A stretch of DNA of 64,000 nucleotides from Euglena gracilis (GCA_039621445.1 CP154956.1:72166914-72230913); one strand, 5' to 3'. Positions 32,713 to 50,900 are shown, numbered from the stretch's first letter. Numbers and translations are program-made. Notes: generated by a model not told the origin, from the letters alone.

Positions 32713-33066
32713 GGGCGACCCATAGATTCAATTAACACCTTTGCATCTCCACTCGGTGGGTGGGTGGAGCTTCTGGACACCCCAACCCCCTCTCCCCCAA
32801 GGCGGTGCGCCATGGGTTCAGTTCGGCCCTACCGAAGGCTGTCAGGCTGGCCGAAGCTTCTTCAAAGTGTTTTCGGTCGATTTTGGGTTTGGGTGGTGGG
32901 TGGATAGGTCGACACCCGGGGGGGGGGGGGGTTTTTTTGATTTTGACTTTTGTTGAAATGGGGGGTGGGGGGGGGGGGGGGTTGAAAAATAATGGGTGGT
33001 GGTGGGTTTGGGTGGGAAAAAAGTACCCCCCCCCCAGTGGGGGTAACTAAGTGAATCTATGGTCCG
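32713..33066. repeat. Short inverted-repeat element (MITE-like)
   Basis: The left end contains GACCCATAGATTCAATTAAC and the right end the near-complement GTAACTAAGTGAATCTATGG, about 350 bp apart. The interior is non-coding and has long G runs near 32920-33010. Size and terminal inverted repeats suit a non-autonomous DNA transposon. No target-site duplication could be fixed. Confidence 0.5.
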
Positions 33067-35156
33067 ACCACAGTGCGAGTTCATGAAATAGAATTTGGAA
33101 CAGACACCAACTCTCACTCTCAATTGATGGTGAGAACCCCCTGACAAGAAATTTGAGGCAATTTCCTGCCTCAACTCAACTCAACAAAAGGACTCATTTT
33201 TCTGCAGCGATTGTTCAATTCCATCAATTTCTGTTTAGTGTATGACCGGAAGAGGTTCAAAAAAACCCCCTATTTTTGCACCAGGAGCACCCACCGCCCA
33301 GCCGAGCGCGGGACCCCCCCCCCGGGTGGGACCCCCCCCCCCCAAAGAGGCCGTCAAAGGGCATTTCCCAGAAAATTCTCGGCGTTTTGTGCCGAAATCC
33401 GCACCCAGGCTTCTGGCCCAGGACCCCCCCCCCACACCCTCCACCGGTCCAACAAGAAATGACCAAAAAGCTCCAAAGGGCTGATGGCGCCAAATCCTTT
33501 TGGAAAGTGGTGAATTTTCATTGATTTTGGGTAATTTTTGGCTGGAGTTGTTGCAATGGCAGGCTCTGATACATACAATCACTTAGTCACTGGCCGACCC
33601 CCCCCCCCCGGAGGGGTGGGCGACTGGTTTTTTTCAGAGTGACTGACTGGTTTTTGTCCCGGACCCCCCCCCCAGGGGGGGGTCGGCAAAAAACCACTAA
33701 AGTGACAGGACGCCAAAGCCGCCAGAAAAAATTTTTGGCCTTTTTTTGCATGTTTTTTGGTCATTTTTTTTTTTTGAATTCCAGAGTGGCCGACCCCCCC
33801 CCCCCGGGGGGTCGTGACTGTGTGGATTTCCCAAAAAAAAAAGTGCAGTGATCTGGTTTTATAGAAAAGGGAGTGATTCCCCCTTTTACCCCCCCATATC
33901 TCTCTTCCTTAATACCTCCACCCGCAGGCTCCCTCCATTAACCCCTTCTTTTCATTCACCCTGTAGTGACTGGTTTTTAGAAAAGTGGAGGGCCCCCTCC
34001 CCCCAGGGGGGGGTCGGTAAAAATTGTATGCTCTGATAGGAGAGGAGTCGGAAGTGGCGGATTTTAAACTGGAAAGTGACCCCCCTTTCTCCTCCAAGGG
34101 GCTGACCAGCAGAATGGTATGGGGTGGATGTTCGACGTCCTCAAGCGCAAGAGAATGCTCCCGTTCTGACCGCGGCCCAGCGTCGCAGTTGTCTCCGCCA
34201 ACACACTGGCGTGATTCCTTTGGCCTCCACATCGCCTGTCCTCCCTTCGACTTGCCGCCTGCCGCACCGTTCCCCCCCCCCCCCCTTTCCCCACGTTTTC
34301 CTCCTCAGCACTGCCTTGGCCATTGCGAGGCGACCAACAGGAGTCCCGGAGAGGCTTGTGGTTGCTTCAGCTCCTACCTTGATGGAGCAAAACTGTACGG
34401 AAACGAGAAATGGCAATGGACAATCCAAATAATTTCTGTGGTCAGGCAGGGAAAGTTCTATAGTTTGTTCCATAGTTCCTTGTTCCATAGTTTTTAATCC
34501 ATCTGGATAAATCCAGCAAAACTGCATACGTGTCTTTCTCTGACCCATACCCTTTCGATCGACCTTTCCAATAATGCACACCAATTGGGGAGGCATTTCC
34601 AACCCCCCCCCCCTGAGGGTGTCACGCTTTGGGATGGGCAGTCCCCTCCTTGGTGCAGAAGGACCGATAATGGTCATTTTCGGGTGAAATGGCCATCTTC
34701 AAGGAAATATTGCATGGGTTGAGCCCAACAGGGGCCCAAATCGGACCTCATTCAGGGGGGCTGGGTGCATAGCAGAAGGCATCCCCCCAGAGGGTCTTCG
34801 GAAAAGAAGCCTAATGTATGGGTTCTCCTCCCTGCTGCTACGCAATGCCAAATCCCCCGTCCTGGACCTTTTGGGGGTGTTTTGCTTTCTGGCCAGACAT
34901 TGTTTCTGGCAGATTTAGTGTTTGCAAACAACACCCTGGGACAGTGTAGGGATTTTCAGGGTTGTGGTACAAGCTGGGAGAGATTTTCCTCCCACGGTAT
35001 CAGGGAATGGACAGGGTATTGTAAGCAGTCCCCTGATTTTTTCCCCCAAGCTAAATGGGACGAAGGGTCCCAAATCTGCTGCAAACCGCTTTTTTGAGGA
35101 CACACCACGTGTCTGTTGGATGGAGGGTTCCCATCAGCGTTCGATATAAGGAGGCC
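33067..35156. other. No recognised gene; repeats with GGCCGACC...C-run modules
   Basis: Between 33590 and 34025 the module GGCCGACC + C run + G run + GACTGGTTTTT occurs several times in both orientations. Elsewhere only short low-complexity open stretches are seen on both strands. Confidence 0.5.
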
Positions 35157-35540
35157 GTAACCCCCCCCCCCCCTAATGAGTGCGCAGTGCCCTAATAAGT
35201 GCACACCCCCAGGGGTCCGAAACTACCTCCCTAAAAAGTGCGCACCCCCCCCAAAGGAGAAATTACTGTTACATCTCAGGTCGGAAAGCACACACAATTC
35301 TCAGAATTGTCCTTCTCAGACGAACTATTTCTATCGTCCAAGCCCAAATTTGACACATAATCACTTGACTCATTGCTTGAAATTGCAAAATTGGGGGAAA
35401 TTGAAAAAGAGTAGGGGAAACATGAGTATTTTCAGCTTTGTCCTAAAAAGTGCACCCTAATAAGTGCACACCCCTTGGGGTCCGAAACTACGTCCTTAAA
35501 ATGCGCGCACCCGTGCACTTATTAGGGGGGGTTTACGCGG
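35157..35540. repeat. Inverted-repeat element with internal direct repeat
   Basis: The ends are TAACCCC...CTAATGAGTGCGC and its near-complement GCACTTATTAGGGGGGGTTTA. Inside, the block CCCTAATAAGTGCACACC, continuing through GGGGTCCGAAACTAC, occurs twice (35193 and 35455). It is a compact MITE-like unit of about 380 bp. Confidence 0.55.
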
Positions 35541-35837
35541 TTTAGGAGGGGGGTGTCCCCCCCACCCCCCTCGTCCGGACCACCCCCCACCTGCCCTTAT
35601 GTCGAAGCCTGGTGCCCACCCTCGCCCGTCCCCACACAGCCTGGCTGTGCCCTGCGATGGGGGCGTGGTGGCCCTGAGACAGCCTCATGGTGGAGAAGAA
35701 GGGCTCGCTGAAGCTGAGGCCAGGGGGCCGTTGAGCCTGTGAGGACAGATCCAATGTATATTGCTGAAGCTCTGCATGCAAACACCATTTAAGGGTTTTG
35801 CTGCCCCCCCCCCCCTCGGTGACTGCTGCAGCCAGGG

Positions 35838-36190
35838 CATGAAGTGAGCGTTGGTTTTGTCCAGGGGAGGGGGGGATGCAACTCCCCCTTGGGGGGGGGG
35901 TCCAGACCACTCCCCCCCACCCAGGGCCGTGTTCGGGGACCCCCAATTGAACCAGAACTTTTTTCTTCCCCGCGCTTCGCGCTGGCAGACTTATGCTTTT
36001 ATCGTCTGTCATCATCGAAAAATTGTTTTTGTCAATTTGGAGAAAAAATCACCTGAATCTGCAATTTTTGGCACTTTTTGCATCCGCCTCAAAAGAAATT
36101 TCCAGCGCTTTGCGCCGGGTTTTTCCCCGGGGGAGGGTGGGTCCGGGACCACCCCCCTCCCCCTCCCCCCCTCTCATTTAATACCCTGGC
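35838..36190 (+). repeat. Interspersed repeat family B, copy 1
   Basis: The hairpin GCGCTTCGCGC is followed by TGGCAGACTT, then a T/A-rich middle, a second GCGCTTTGCGC, and a G/C-run-rich end with CTCTCATTTAATACCCTGG. A second copy at 51157-51450 has the same order. Fragments with the hairpin also occur near 26157 and 42543. Confidence 0.6.
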
Positions 36191-37062
36191 TGCAGCCAGC
36201 CCCAATTTCGCCTTGACCCAGCCACAGCAGCCCCCTCCCCCCGCGCGGGGGGGGGGGGCTAGCCCAGCTAGCCAGCCCCTTTCTTGTTTTGACTTTTTCT
36301 GTCCCTTCTACCTCCGCACCAAGCTTGCCAAACATCTGGTGACGATGCAACTGTGGTCTTTGTGTGGGGTCATAATTGGCCACACAAAAAACATGAAGCG
36401 TAACGTTTGGTGCATGCAATGAAGTACGTCAGCTGACACCACATTGGGCGTCCACCTGTGATGCCCAGTTCAGGTCATGCCGGGTCCATCCCCCAGGGGG
36501 GGGGGGGCGGGAAACCAGCCCAAATTCAAGCCAGCTCAATTTTTACCACCGGCCCCGGGTCCCAAAAAACATACATTCATGTCTAGATGGGTTCCTGGCT
36601 TTTGTTTTTTTTTTTCACTGGGTTGTGAGGTTGAGGCTGGAAGCTGATACTTAAGGCATTATTCAAGATTTTTTAAGGTTTTTTTTAAAAGTTTTTTAAG
36701 ATTTTTTAAGGTTCTATTTCAAAGGGCAGTCCAAGGGCTGTTCGGTATGGAACGGAATCAAAAAATCAAAACGAGTTTGGGTGGATAGACAATGTTCTAG
36801 CGATGACAATTTTTTTTCTGCAGTTGCTGGTTTTTGTCGAGATTTTGCTCCATCATTTTTGCTCGGTTGGATAAAAATTTTGCCATTTTTGCCAATTTTT
36901 TAAGGTTTTTTTTTAAAGTTTTGGTTCCTTAAAAAACTGTCTTGCTGGAAGGTTGAGGTGGAAGGTGGATGCCGGAGTGTTTCGAAAGCTAGGTCACACT
37001 CGCTGGGAGTACACAGAGCGAGCAAATTTAATGGAAATGGTGCCCACGGGGTGGTTGGAAAG
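36191..37062. other. No recognised gene
   Basis: Low-complexity sequence with repeated TTTTTTAAGG-type units near 36670-36715 and 36895-36930, and G/C runs. It ends upstream of the zinc-knuckle exon. Confidence 0.4.
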
Positions 37063-38420
<1,358 letters not shown>

Positions 38421-38596
38421 GGGGGTCCTTTTGGCAAACAGCAGGGGTGAGGCATTTCTGACCCCCTCCCGGGGTCGGGGTTTGGGGTCGAAAATGGAAA
38501 TTCGCGTGGGTCGGCCCAGCAGGACAACCTGAACAGGGGCAGGCCCGACAGTCGGCACCAAAGCACTCGGCACCCCCCCCCCCGTTTGTTAACAAG

Positions 38597-42222
<3,626 letters not shown>

Positions 42223-43150
42223 AATTCTAGGGCGGTGCCGACCCCACCCAGGCAGGCACGCACTCCAAGGCACCCAGCAGCAATGCTCCAGGGGGAGTCT
42301 TACTTGGGGGGGTTTTTCTTTGGACTTTTCCTTGACCGACCTGTACCCCAAAGAGCATCATTTTTGGGTCCCCAAATACCCTAAAATTTTTTATTTGCCG
42401 CTTCGTGCTATGTGCTATGTGTAGATCACGTATAAATTGACATGATCTTTGTTTTCCAAAAATCTCAAAAAGTAAAATTTTCATCATTGTGCCTGAAAGC
42501 AAGGTTTTTGATATCCTTTCAGGGTATTTTTCATTATTCTCCAGCGCTTCGCGTCGTCTTCTCCAGCGCTGCCAGGGTTCTTAAATTTGGGAGACATCCT
42601 ATTTTTGGATTTTTACTCGGTCAGCCCAGGAGCGGATCACATTGGGGGGGGGGGGCTTTTGCTCCCGGCCACATGGATCAATCAGTGACGCCAATCAGTG
42701 ACACAGCTTCCGACCCATTGGCTTTAAAGAGGATGACCCAAACCCATATTTGCCTGTACGTTGACAAATGTGCAGTATGGATAGCCTCTCGAGGCACACA
42801 GTTAGGATTTGGGTTTTTGGCCAGAGATTAGGGTCCGGGTTAGGACTAGGGTAGGCCGATGGTTTTCTACTTAATTTCCTAACTTGAGCTTCTCCCAAGT
42901 CCAAAAGGGTCACCTTCTTTCGGGCACCTTGATGGGGATTTTGTCAACGGGTATTTTCTGTTATCAATGCAGAGGGACACAGTTAGGAGAACATTCTTTG
43001 GCACCACCTGGCCCGCCCTGATGGCGCCAATTAAATTGATACCCGGCAGTTTTCAGTGCCGAGTATCAATGGGCACTGAACGCTGTGCTCAGCGCTTAGC
43101 CACCCAAACTCAACTCAAAAGCCCAAGGACGGCACCTGAACAACGCCGAA
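42223..43150. other. Intron-like stretch with a family B fragment
   Basis: A short family-B-related hairpin (CCAGCGCTTCGCG, near 42542) and G runs are present. No domain-bearing frame was seen. It precedes the next candidate exon at about 43170-43390. Confidence 0.4.
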
Positions 43151-43169
43151 CGGCACCGAGAAGCTCCGC

Positions 43170-44910
43170 AAATGGGTAGCGTCCGGGTTTGCCGATGCCC
43201 GGGTAGCACGCCGGCCGGAGCTGCGGTGTCCCCCGCCCGAGGCGCTGCCGTGGAGCTGCCCATCCAGAAGGTGGTGGTGGCGGAGGTCGCTCGCCCAGAG
43301 GCGGTGCCGGCCCCGGAGCCCACCGACGACGGCCTCACGGCGCACCAGCGCCTCCTCCTCTCCAGCAAACCCGGGCATCTCCCAGAAAGCGGTGTCGACT
43401 CAAGGCAGCGTGGGTCAAATTTTTTTCCTGCTTTTCAAAAAGGAATATTAGAGTTTCCATTTGGCACTTTTGGGGGTGCTTTTCCTCAGTCTTTTTTTTT
43501 GGCTGGAAATGGGCGTGGCTGAATGACGGTTGGATGGTATTTTTTCCCCCTTGTGTCCACAGTTTTGTGAATTTTCATCCTTTTTGACTTTTTGCCAGCT
43601 AATCCCAGCAAACAATTTCCTGAATCGGATTGTTCCCAAAGGTGAAAAATCGAGGAAAAATGAAAATCACAGAATTGGAACCATTTCAAGTGGAAACAGT
43701 GTTTCTTTTTGTTTTTTTTTGTGTCGTTTTCTTCGAAGGTAGAAGCCGCGCCACCCTGTGAAAGCAGCTTGTGGTCGCCTTCCGTCTGTCTCACTCATTC
43801 CAATAATTTAGCCCAGTGAAAAGAAGGCCCGGTTTTTGTTGGGGTGCACACCTTTGCTTTCCATTTTATTTTCTCTGATGGTAGGCAAATCAAACGGATA
43901 TGAGACGGACACCACCCCTCTTTTGTGGCAGAACCGCCAACCCTAACCCTTCCCATTGATGTATTCTGCTGCACTCTCTTTGGATGCCTGCAACCAGCGT
44001 ACCAGAAGAAGGTGAAGCTTCAAAGTGACCATTTCTTGTGCCCTGATCATGCCAGTTTTCTGGTAGCTTCATGATCGTTTCAATTTGGAAATGATTATGC
44101 AGCAGTGGTTGGAATATCTATGAGTTTGGGGCACAAAGAAGGATTTTTTAAAAGCTGAAAATGGGCCAAAAACAGATGAGAAGGCAAAAGAAATAGGCAA
44201 AATAAAAATGCACCCTCTGTGGTATATTTTTTGAAGATGTGGAAGGTGGTGCTTTTTTTTTCATTGTTGTTAATTCCCATTGGGAGTATCTCTGCAAACA
44301 GACGTTGTCTTGTATTTCAGATTTTGATATTTCCAAGTGATATCCCCCAGGATACGGTATCATGAGGAGGTCAGGGAGTGCCCACCCACTTAACCATTCG
44401 GGGCTCCCCCACCACCCACCTGCTGGGAGGTCCCTCCCTGGGGGCTGTCCATGGCCCCAAGGGTATTTTTTTTTAATCTGATTCCTGGGCTCATGCCGGG
44501 GTGAGAATCGGTCGCCGTCCCATGCCACTGATTATTTCCCTCCAACCCTTGGATTAGAGAGGACGCCTTCGGTCAATTTCCGTCCGATTTCCCCTGCCTT
44601 CTCTGACAAGGAAAGCGTGGTTGGCCCCAGCTGGGCTACGTTGCCAGAGTCCGGGGTGCGGTTTGAACCCAGGCACCCATCCCTCAGCATACCAAGGCAA
44701 ACGTTTTGGTTAATATTGAATAGGGCTGTCGTGCTGGGACAATTGGGGGGGTGCTGGCATCCTCATTTCGCCGAGTTACAATGGAGTCTGATTGCATTGT
44801 GTTCGTATCAAGTATGCCTCTATCCAATTCCCTTGTCTTTAAGGTATATACATATATAATGTATATGTATATATGATTTTCCGTTAGGTATAACAATAAC
44901 GATGTATAGG

Positions 44911-44955
<45 letters not shown>

Positions 44956-46952
44956 AATAAGAATAATAATAATAATAATAATAATGATGATAATAATATA
45001 ATATGATAATATAATAATAATAATAATACTAATATAATAATAATAATATAATAATAATACTAATATAATAATAATATAATAATAATAATAATGATATAAT
45101 GATATGATATACTCAAATGATAATAATAATAAGTTCCCTCTTTTTTGAGAGAAGCAGTCCTACAGAATTGTTGGTATGGGGGAAAATAGAAATGGGAGGA
45201 AGGAAATATGGATGAGAAATAAAATTCTTCAGCGCTTGAAGCAAATTGGTATTTCTAAACTCTTCAGAGCTGAACAGCTTCCGCTTTTTCCACCCCTTCC
45301 AACAGCGATTTGTATTCCTGAATCAACCAGTCAATTTTTTCCTGACATGCGGGCTTCGTTTGTCTAATGGTTGTGGTCAAACATTCGGATCAGACTTCCA
45401 GGAATACCTCCATCCCCAAGTTTGCTCCTTGTTTCAAAATTTATCCCAAGCCACACTCCATTCTCCATTATTGAAAGTGGCCATGAGTGCCTGCACATGG
45501 TGCGGAAGGGTAGACAGAAGCTTCCTTCCGACAGGTGCCGATGGGCAATCCATGTGGATTCATTCACATGAATCTGGCTCCTGTGGCGCTGTGACGTTTC
45601 GCCCGCTTGGCATTCATTCCACCAGTCAAAACGAAAGGAGCCTTCGCACCTTGAGCAACGCCAGTGTCGCATACCGCTGTTTTCCCCGACCCGGACAGTT
45701 CTGTTTGTCTGTTTGTGCATGAAGGGTGCCTCTCTTCTCCCAACGTTGCGTTTGCGTGGCATCTCGCCATCCACCCCACCCTGCCCACCACCCCGAATCA
45801 AATGCACGCCTCAGGGTTGCAGTCAGCCGGTGGAGCCCTCACCGCCCCCTGGCCCATCCAGGTGGACCGCAACCTCTACTACCTCTTCGGGCGAGGGGAG
45901 GGCCTGGTCGACTTCGTGGTGGAGCACCCCTCCGCCTCCCGCGTGCATTTCGCCCTCATTCACGACGGCGCTCACAAAGCCAGTGTGTGCGGGTGAGAAG
46001 CAGGAACCGGTATTCCCGGATTTGATTTAGGGCTGATGGAACACGGTTCAACCGGTGGGTGTGCTTTGTCTCTCTTGACATCAAGACAATAAAAATGGCA
46101 GCGATGAACACCTCCCCCTGTGATCATTTCCCGTTGGTTTTGGATGGGTTATTGTGCATACCACGTGTTGGGGAAATTCTGACGACGTTGGAAAAAACAC
46201 CCTCATCGAAAAATATGGCGATGATATGCAAATCTCACTAGTGTTATTCTATCCTCATCATTACCACTATCGTGGCTGTCGCAAAATGGGCCGTCATATG
46301 AGTGGCTTCTTTTTTCCCCCAGCTGGAGAACCTCCACCAATGTGCCAGGTGTCAGTGCCAGGGGTTTTCTTTAGCCGGAGATAACTCTGCCTCCCGGGCC
46401 AACACTTTTTTCCCCAGCCAGTAGCTCTGCAGACAACCCCTGGGGGTCCGCTTAAGTAAAAGTTGGGGTCAGCCCAGCTTAGCTGGACTGGACCGCAAAG
46501 TTTTTCGGCACAAAGTTTTTTTGAGAAAAAAATAAAAAATGGAATTGAATTTGAAAACGGCACCTTAGAGGGATTTTTCAAATTTTGGCTGAAAAAAAAT
46601 GCCAACCCAGCTGGGTTTGGGCTTTTTTTTTGTATGCCAGTCAGGTCCTGCTGCCAGCCCCCTCCTGCATTTATCCCCTGGGGGGGGGGGGTCCAGCCAG
46701 CACTTTCCCAGCCGGCCCGATGGACCCCCCTTAAGAAAGCCCTGATTGACATATGACCGTCACACACCCCATGCACTGCCCGCGGCGGCGTACGTGTACG
46801 ACCTGGGGTCGAAGGCAAAGACTCGCATCGACGGGAAGGCGGTGCCCCCGCGCCAGGCGGTGCTGCTGCCGGACGGGGCGATGCTGACCGTCGGGGAGAG
46901 CACCCGCTGCTACATCCTGCGCCGGCGGTCCCTGTGGGAGCAGGACGACTGA
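43170..46952 (+). CDS. FHA-domain protein, NIPP1/SNIP1-type (3' part)
   Basis: A candidate exon at about 43195-43390 encodes an Ala/Val/Pro-rich linker (KVVVAEVARPEAVPAPEP, then LTAHQRLLLSSKPG). The exon at about 45820-45982 encodes the first half of an FHA domain: WPIQVDRNLYYLFGR, VDFVVEHPSASRVHFALIHD. The exon at about 46750-46952 gives the second half, YVYDLGSKAKTRIDGKAV, then LTVGESTRCYILRRRSLW, and stops at 46950. FHA domains bind phosphothreonine. The Gly-Arg and Ser-x-x-His residues are present, but the usual Asn-Gly after Ser is Ala-Lys. The sequence is closest in style to NIPP1 and SNIP1, nuclear proteins linked to splicing and phosphatase-1, which fits the basic RS-type exons upstream. 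No AG acceptor is available for the last exon (see findings). Confidence 0.65.
44911..45132. repeat. (AAT)n-rich tract
   Basis: More than 200 bp of ATA/AAT units with TGATA and ACTAAT interruptions, in the intron before the FHA exons. Confidence 0.95.
46400..46745 (+). repeat. Interspersed repeat family C, diverged copy
   Basis: Shares the CCCAGC...GGACC blocks and an end resembling TTAAGAAAGCCCTGA with the copies at 29614 and 62385. It lies directly upstream of the last FHA exon, between the two halves of the domain. Confidence 0.45.
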
Positions 46953-47286
46953 GCCGCCGGCCGACCGGCAAGACGGGGGTCCCCCCCCCCCGCCAGCCTT
47001 GCCCTTCCCCTTGCTGCTGCACAGCCCACTGGGCCATTCCGAAGTTCACAGCTATTGCCCTTGCAGCGCTGTGACGGGCGCACGAGGCACGTTGGCACGC
47101 CACAGTGACCAGCATGGATAGGCCACCGCTGTTTTTGAGGCCTGCCTCGCTGGCAGTTTGGCTAATTTGGCAGCTCCTCAGTCTCATTCATAGACCTGCC
47201 TTTCTGCATCTCTGTTTGTCTGGACAAAAACTATGAGAAGAACTTTGGGAAAGTATTTAAGGCATTGATAGCATATGGCCTAAACC

Positions 47287-47650
47287 CAAAAAATCCCCCC
47301 CCCCCCGGGCGACCCAATTAATCCCCCCCCCCCCCCAATCTCGGGCCGACGACCCGTATTTTGACCTGAAAATGTAGGTAAAAATCACAATCTCTGACAA
47401 CAAATTACGAGAAAAAATCGTTGTTTTTTTCTGGATCATCTGGCCTCCAAGAATGCTAAATTTTATGAGAAAGAACAAACAGGGACCCTTAATGTTGTTT
47501 TGGGTGCTATTTTTGTTCTTTCGGGACTTCTAAAATCTTGGGGTGTTATTACCCCCTCCCAAATAATACCCCCCCCCTTGGGCCGGGACTTCGAGCGAAA
47601 AAAAAATAATATATAATAATACCCCGGGGTATTATTTGGGCAGGGGGGTA
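47287..47650 (-). repeat. Interspersed repeat family A, copy 2
   Basis: Reverse-complement match to 26479-26870, including CCTGAAAATGTAGGTAAAAA and the GTATTATT + G-run ends. It contains the perfect palindrome AATACCCCGGGGTATT near 47619. Confidence 0.75.
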
Positions 47651-47973
47651 CCTCAATTCCAGGATTTCTTGAGTAGACGGGTGGTAATTTTAAATTAAAT
47701 TTGAGACATGACAGGGTGATCGCACTGGATGATTTTTGGGTGCAACTTTTGAAATATGTCCTGGGGGAATGGAGGGTAGTCTGCTTCAAAGCGCCGCAGG
47801 TGCCAGACATTGCTTGAACGCAATGCACAAAAGCCACGTTTTGTCTTTCTCCCACTGCCTCCAATGGGACTGTAGCCATGAGCCCCCCCCCCCCCAGCCT
47901 GTGGTGGCCCCAGCCTGCACCTCGCCGTCTGTGTGTGTTTCCGCCGCCGTCACTCCGCCGCAGGCACCCACCG

Positions 47974-50900
47974 ATGGGGTCGGGGGACGGTGGGCCACCG
48001 CCCGAGGCGGGCCCCGGCACCACCGACGCGGCCGGGCCCCCCACCGCAGCGCGCCTCACGGAGTTCGGCCGCCAGCGGCACCTGCTGGACGTGCGGCCCC
48101 GGGCGCGGTTCGAGCATCGGCCAGGGGCCGGCCCCGGTTTGCCGTGGCGGGTGGGGGCTGGACGTGTCCAGGGCGGCCCTGAAAGCAGCGCCTGTCGGGG
48201 GCGGCGAACATCCCTGTCGCCGAGCTGCGGTCACAGGCAGGGACTGTGGGAGGGAGGCAGCCACAGGGGCGGGGGAGGGGGGCTGCAAGGCTTGATTTGG
48301 TTGGTGCTTGCGTGCCCTACCCTTCACTGAGGGATTGGCGGCGGCCGAGGGGATGGCGGTCGTCCCCAGTCCCTGGGCGGACTGTTCGAGCTGCCGGCCC
48401 CGGCGGCGGGACCCCTGTGTCTGCTGGCGGAGGACGAGGCGGCGGCCACGCTGGCGTCCGGCCAACCCCCTGCCGGGCCAGATGGCAGGGAAATGGTTGA
48501 GAAGCGGTTGCTTTCTACCCATTTTTCACCTCCAGTTTGCCATGTTGGCGTCGGTTGGGGGAAACCCCTCCCCCTCCCCGCAGTACCCCCGACTGCCCAC
48601 AGTTTGAGGGGGGCGCCAACACAATGGAACAATATCTTGCTCTATCCCTGTACAAAGACATTCAGCCACTGACAAGGGCCATATCAAGGGGGAGACCCAT
48701 GTCTGTTTGATTCCATTTCCGGTTGTTTTTTGTTTTTGAGTGGTTAGGGGAGGGGGAACGGGTGGTGTCCGAATGGCTTGGCGGGGGGATCCAAAAGATG
48801 GTTCCAATGGCGTGGCACCCCGCTAAGTTGCTTGGTTAACCCACTGAAGAGAGGATGTGCTGCCCCCCCCCCCTCCACACTGGTTATGGCGATGGCCTGG
48901 TTCTTGCTGGTGTCAGATGGCAGTTCCCAAGGGGGGGGGGGGTTCCAGATTAAATATGGAGATTTCATCGTTATTCCTTCCATACGTTCTGCCATATAAA
49001 GTTGGAGGTGACACTTGGGGGGCCAAAGACCCGGGGAGGAGCGACCAGGAGGGAGAAGCACCCCACCATCCCCCAATTCCCAGCAGGAGGATGCCACTGA
49101 TATTCTCCTGACTGCCAAATGGGAAGTGGCGCATGTGGTTTTTGATCGACCTGAACTGTGGAAGGACCTCAGCTGGGATGGAGAGGCCCTGGGTATGCGT
49201 GTCATGTGTTTCATTTGACTTCACAGTGGTACATTGTCAAGCCTCCGATGAAAGCCTTTGCATTTCTGGGGGTCCTCTCAACAAGAGGTGGTACACAAAC
49301 ACCTTTTTTGCATTTTTTTTGAGACTTTTCAATTGGTGAAAGTTGTTTTTTTCGCATTTTTTGCGCTTTTTTTTTGCCTTTTTTCCAGCGATTTTGTAAT
49401 TTTGTGATTTTGACGTATTGGATTTGCTGACCTTTGCTTTAACTTCACAATTCGACCCTGAGTTATCCCTGAGACGAAAGTTCCGTCAAATTTTTGTTAT
49501 TTTGGGGGATTCTTTTTGACCAACGTATTGCATATTTTGAGAATCAAAATGTTCCCAAAATTTAAGCAAAAATGCAACATCAAAGTAGTTACTTCATGGA
49601 AATAAATCCCTGCAGTAATTTCCATGAAACTGGCGTTTTTTTGTGTATATTTGCGTTCATTTGTGTTTTTTTTTTGCGCTATTCTGTGTCGTGATTTTGG
49701 AGGGTCATGTTGTGCTGTGCAAAAAGGCATTTCGGACAGTGGCTCTGATTGCCTGCTCTCCATGGACTCCAAAGTGCGGTCCAAGCACGTCAACGGCCGC
49801 GCGGGGGGTCGGGGCACTGGACTTTTTGTCCGGCCCTCTTCCCCTCGCCTCTTCCCAGCCACCGGCGCCACCTACGTCCGGATGTGGCGGCCCTCGCCCC
49901 TCGTGGAGGACTGGCTGGCCCACACCCCCGCCTCCCGGCCCGGGGCCGCCGCCGGCAGCGTTCCCCGGCCGCCGAACAGGCCCTCGCCTCGCGGTGGGCC
50001 CCCGGCAGTCAGCGTGTCCCGCCCTGTGCTCCTCCGTCTTTTTTTTCTCTCCATTTCCCCAGCCTGCTTGTGAGAAGCACCGCGGCACGCGGCGCGGCCC
50101 CGGCAACGGCCGGTCGGGGGAGGGCTGAGGGTCTGCCCCCACCCCTGGCGCTGGACTTGGGCTGCGGCAGCGGGCGGGACGCCGTGTTCCTCGCCCTGCA
50201 CGGCTGGCGGGTGGTGGGGGTGGACCAGCGGCCCTGCCTGCTGGAGCGCAGGCCCCGCCCCAGTGGGGTTGGGCTGGGTTGGAGGTCGGATGGGCTTGCC
50301 CGCCACACCGGTGCTTTCCTGCAAGAGGCTTCAGGTGCTGCCGCTCGCCAGCTGTGCTTCTGCCCCCTCACAGCACATGTACACCAAAGTTGTGTGCAGG
50401 TATCTTATCAACAACGTCATCCTGGTCGTCGTCGGCGTAACCCCCGCTGGACGGGGCCTGCCGGTGAGGGCCAGTGCGCTGGCAGCCAACAGCGGTGTGG
50501 CCACGGCATCTTCGGGGCCAGCAATGGTCAACTTCGCAACCCCCCTCTGTGTTTGTGTGTGTGCGTGCGCGCGCGTGTGTGTGTCTGGGTTAGAAGACAC
50601 CGTGGGCAGGGCTCACCTCTTCCAAGCTACAGAGTGCGACTTGCAGCAGGACTGGCCATGGGAGGACGCGACGGTGGACTTGGTGGTCTGTATCAGGTAA
50701 GGGTGGTGTGGCTCCCCCCCCCCATTCCATCGCCTCAAAGAGATCAAGCTCCCTTCCAAGAAGAAAAGAATTAGTGACCCAGAGAACTCAATACTTTTTT
50801 AGGCACTCAAGGGGTGTCAAACCAGAAAAGAATTTGCACTTATTTTTGAAGCTTCCTTGAACCGTTTGCATTTCCTGACCCTCCCCCCAAAATCAACCCA

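Noticed and set aside
44610-44690. tRNA-like A box (TGGCCCCAGCTGGG) and B box (GGTTTGAACCC)
   Set aside because: The acceptor and anticodon stems do not pair, so it is not a tRNA gene. It may be a tRNA-derived repeat, but no second copy was seen.
45364-45807. Minus-strand open frame with Cys/His residues (WRCSRCEG...)
   Set aside because: Cys spacing does not fit a complete zinc finger, and the frame overlaps the FHA gene's upstream intron without splice signals.
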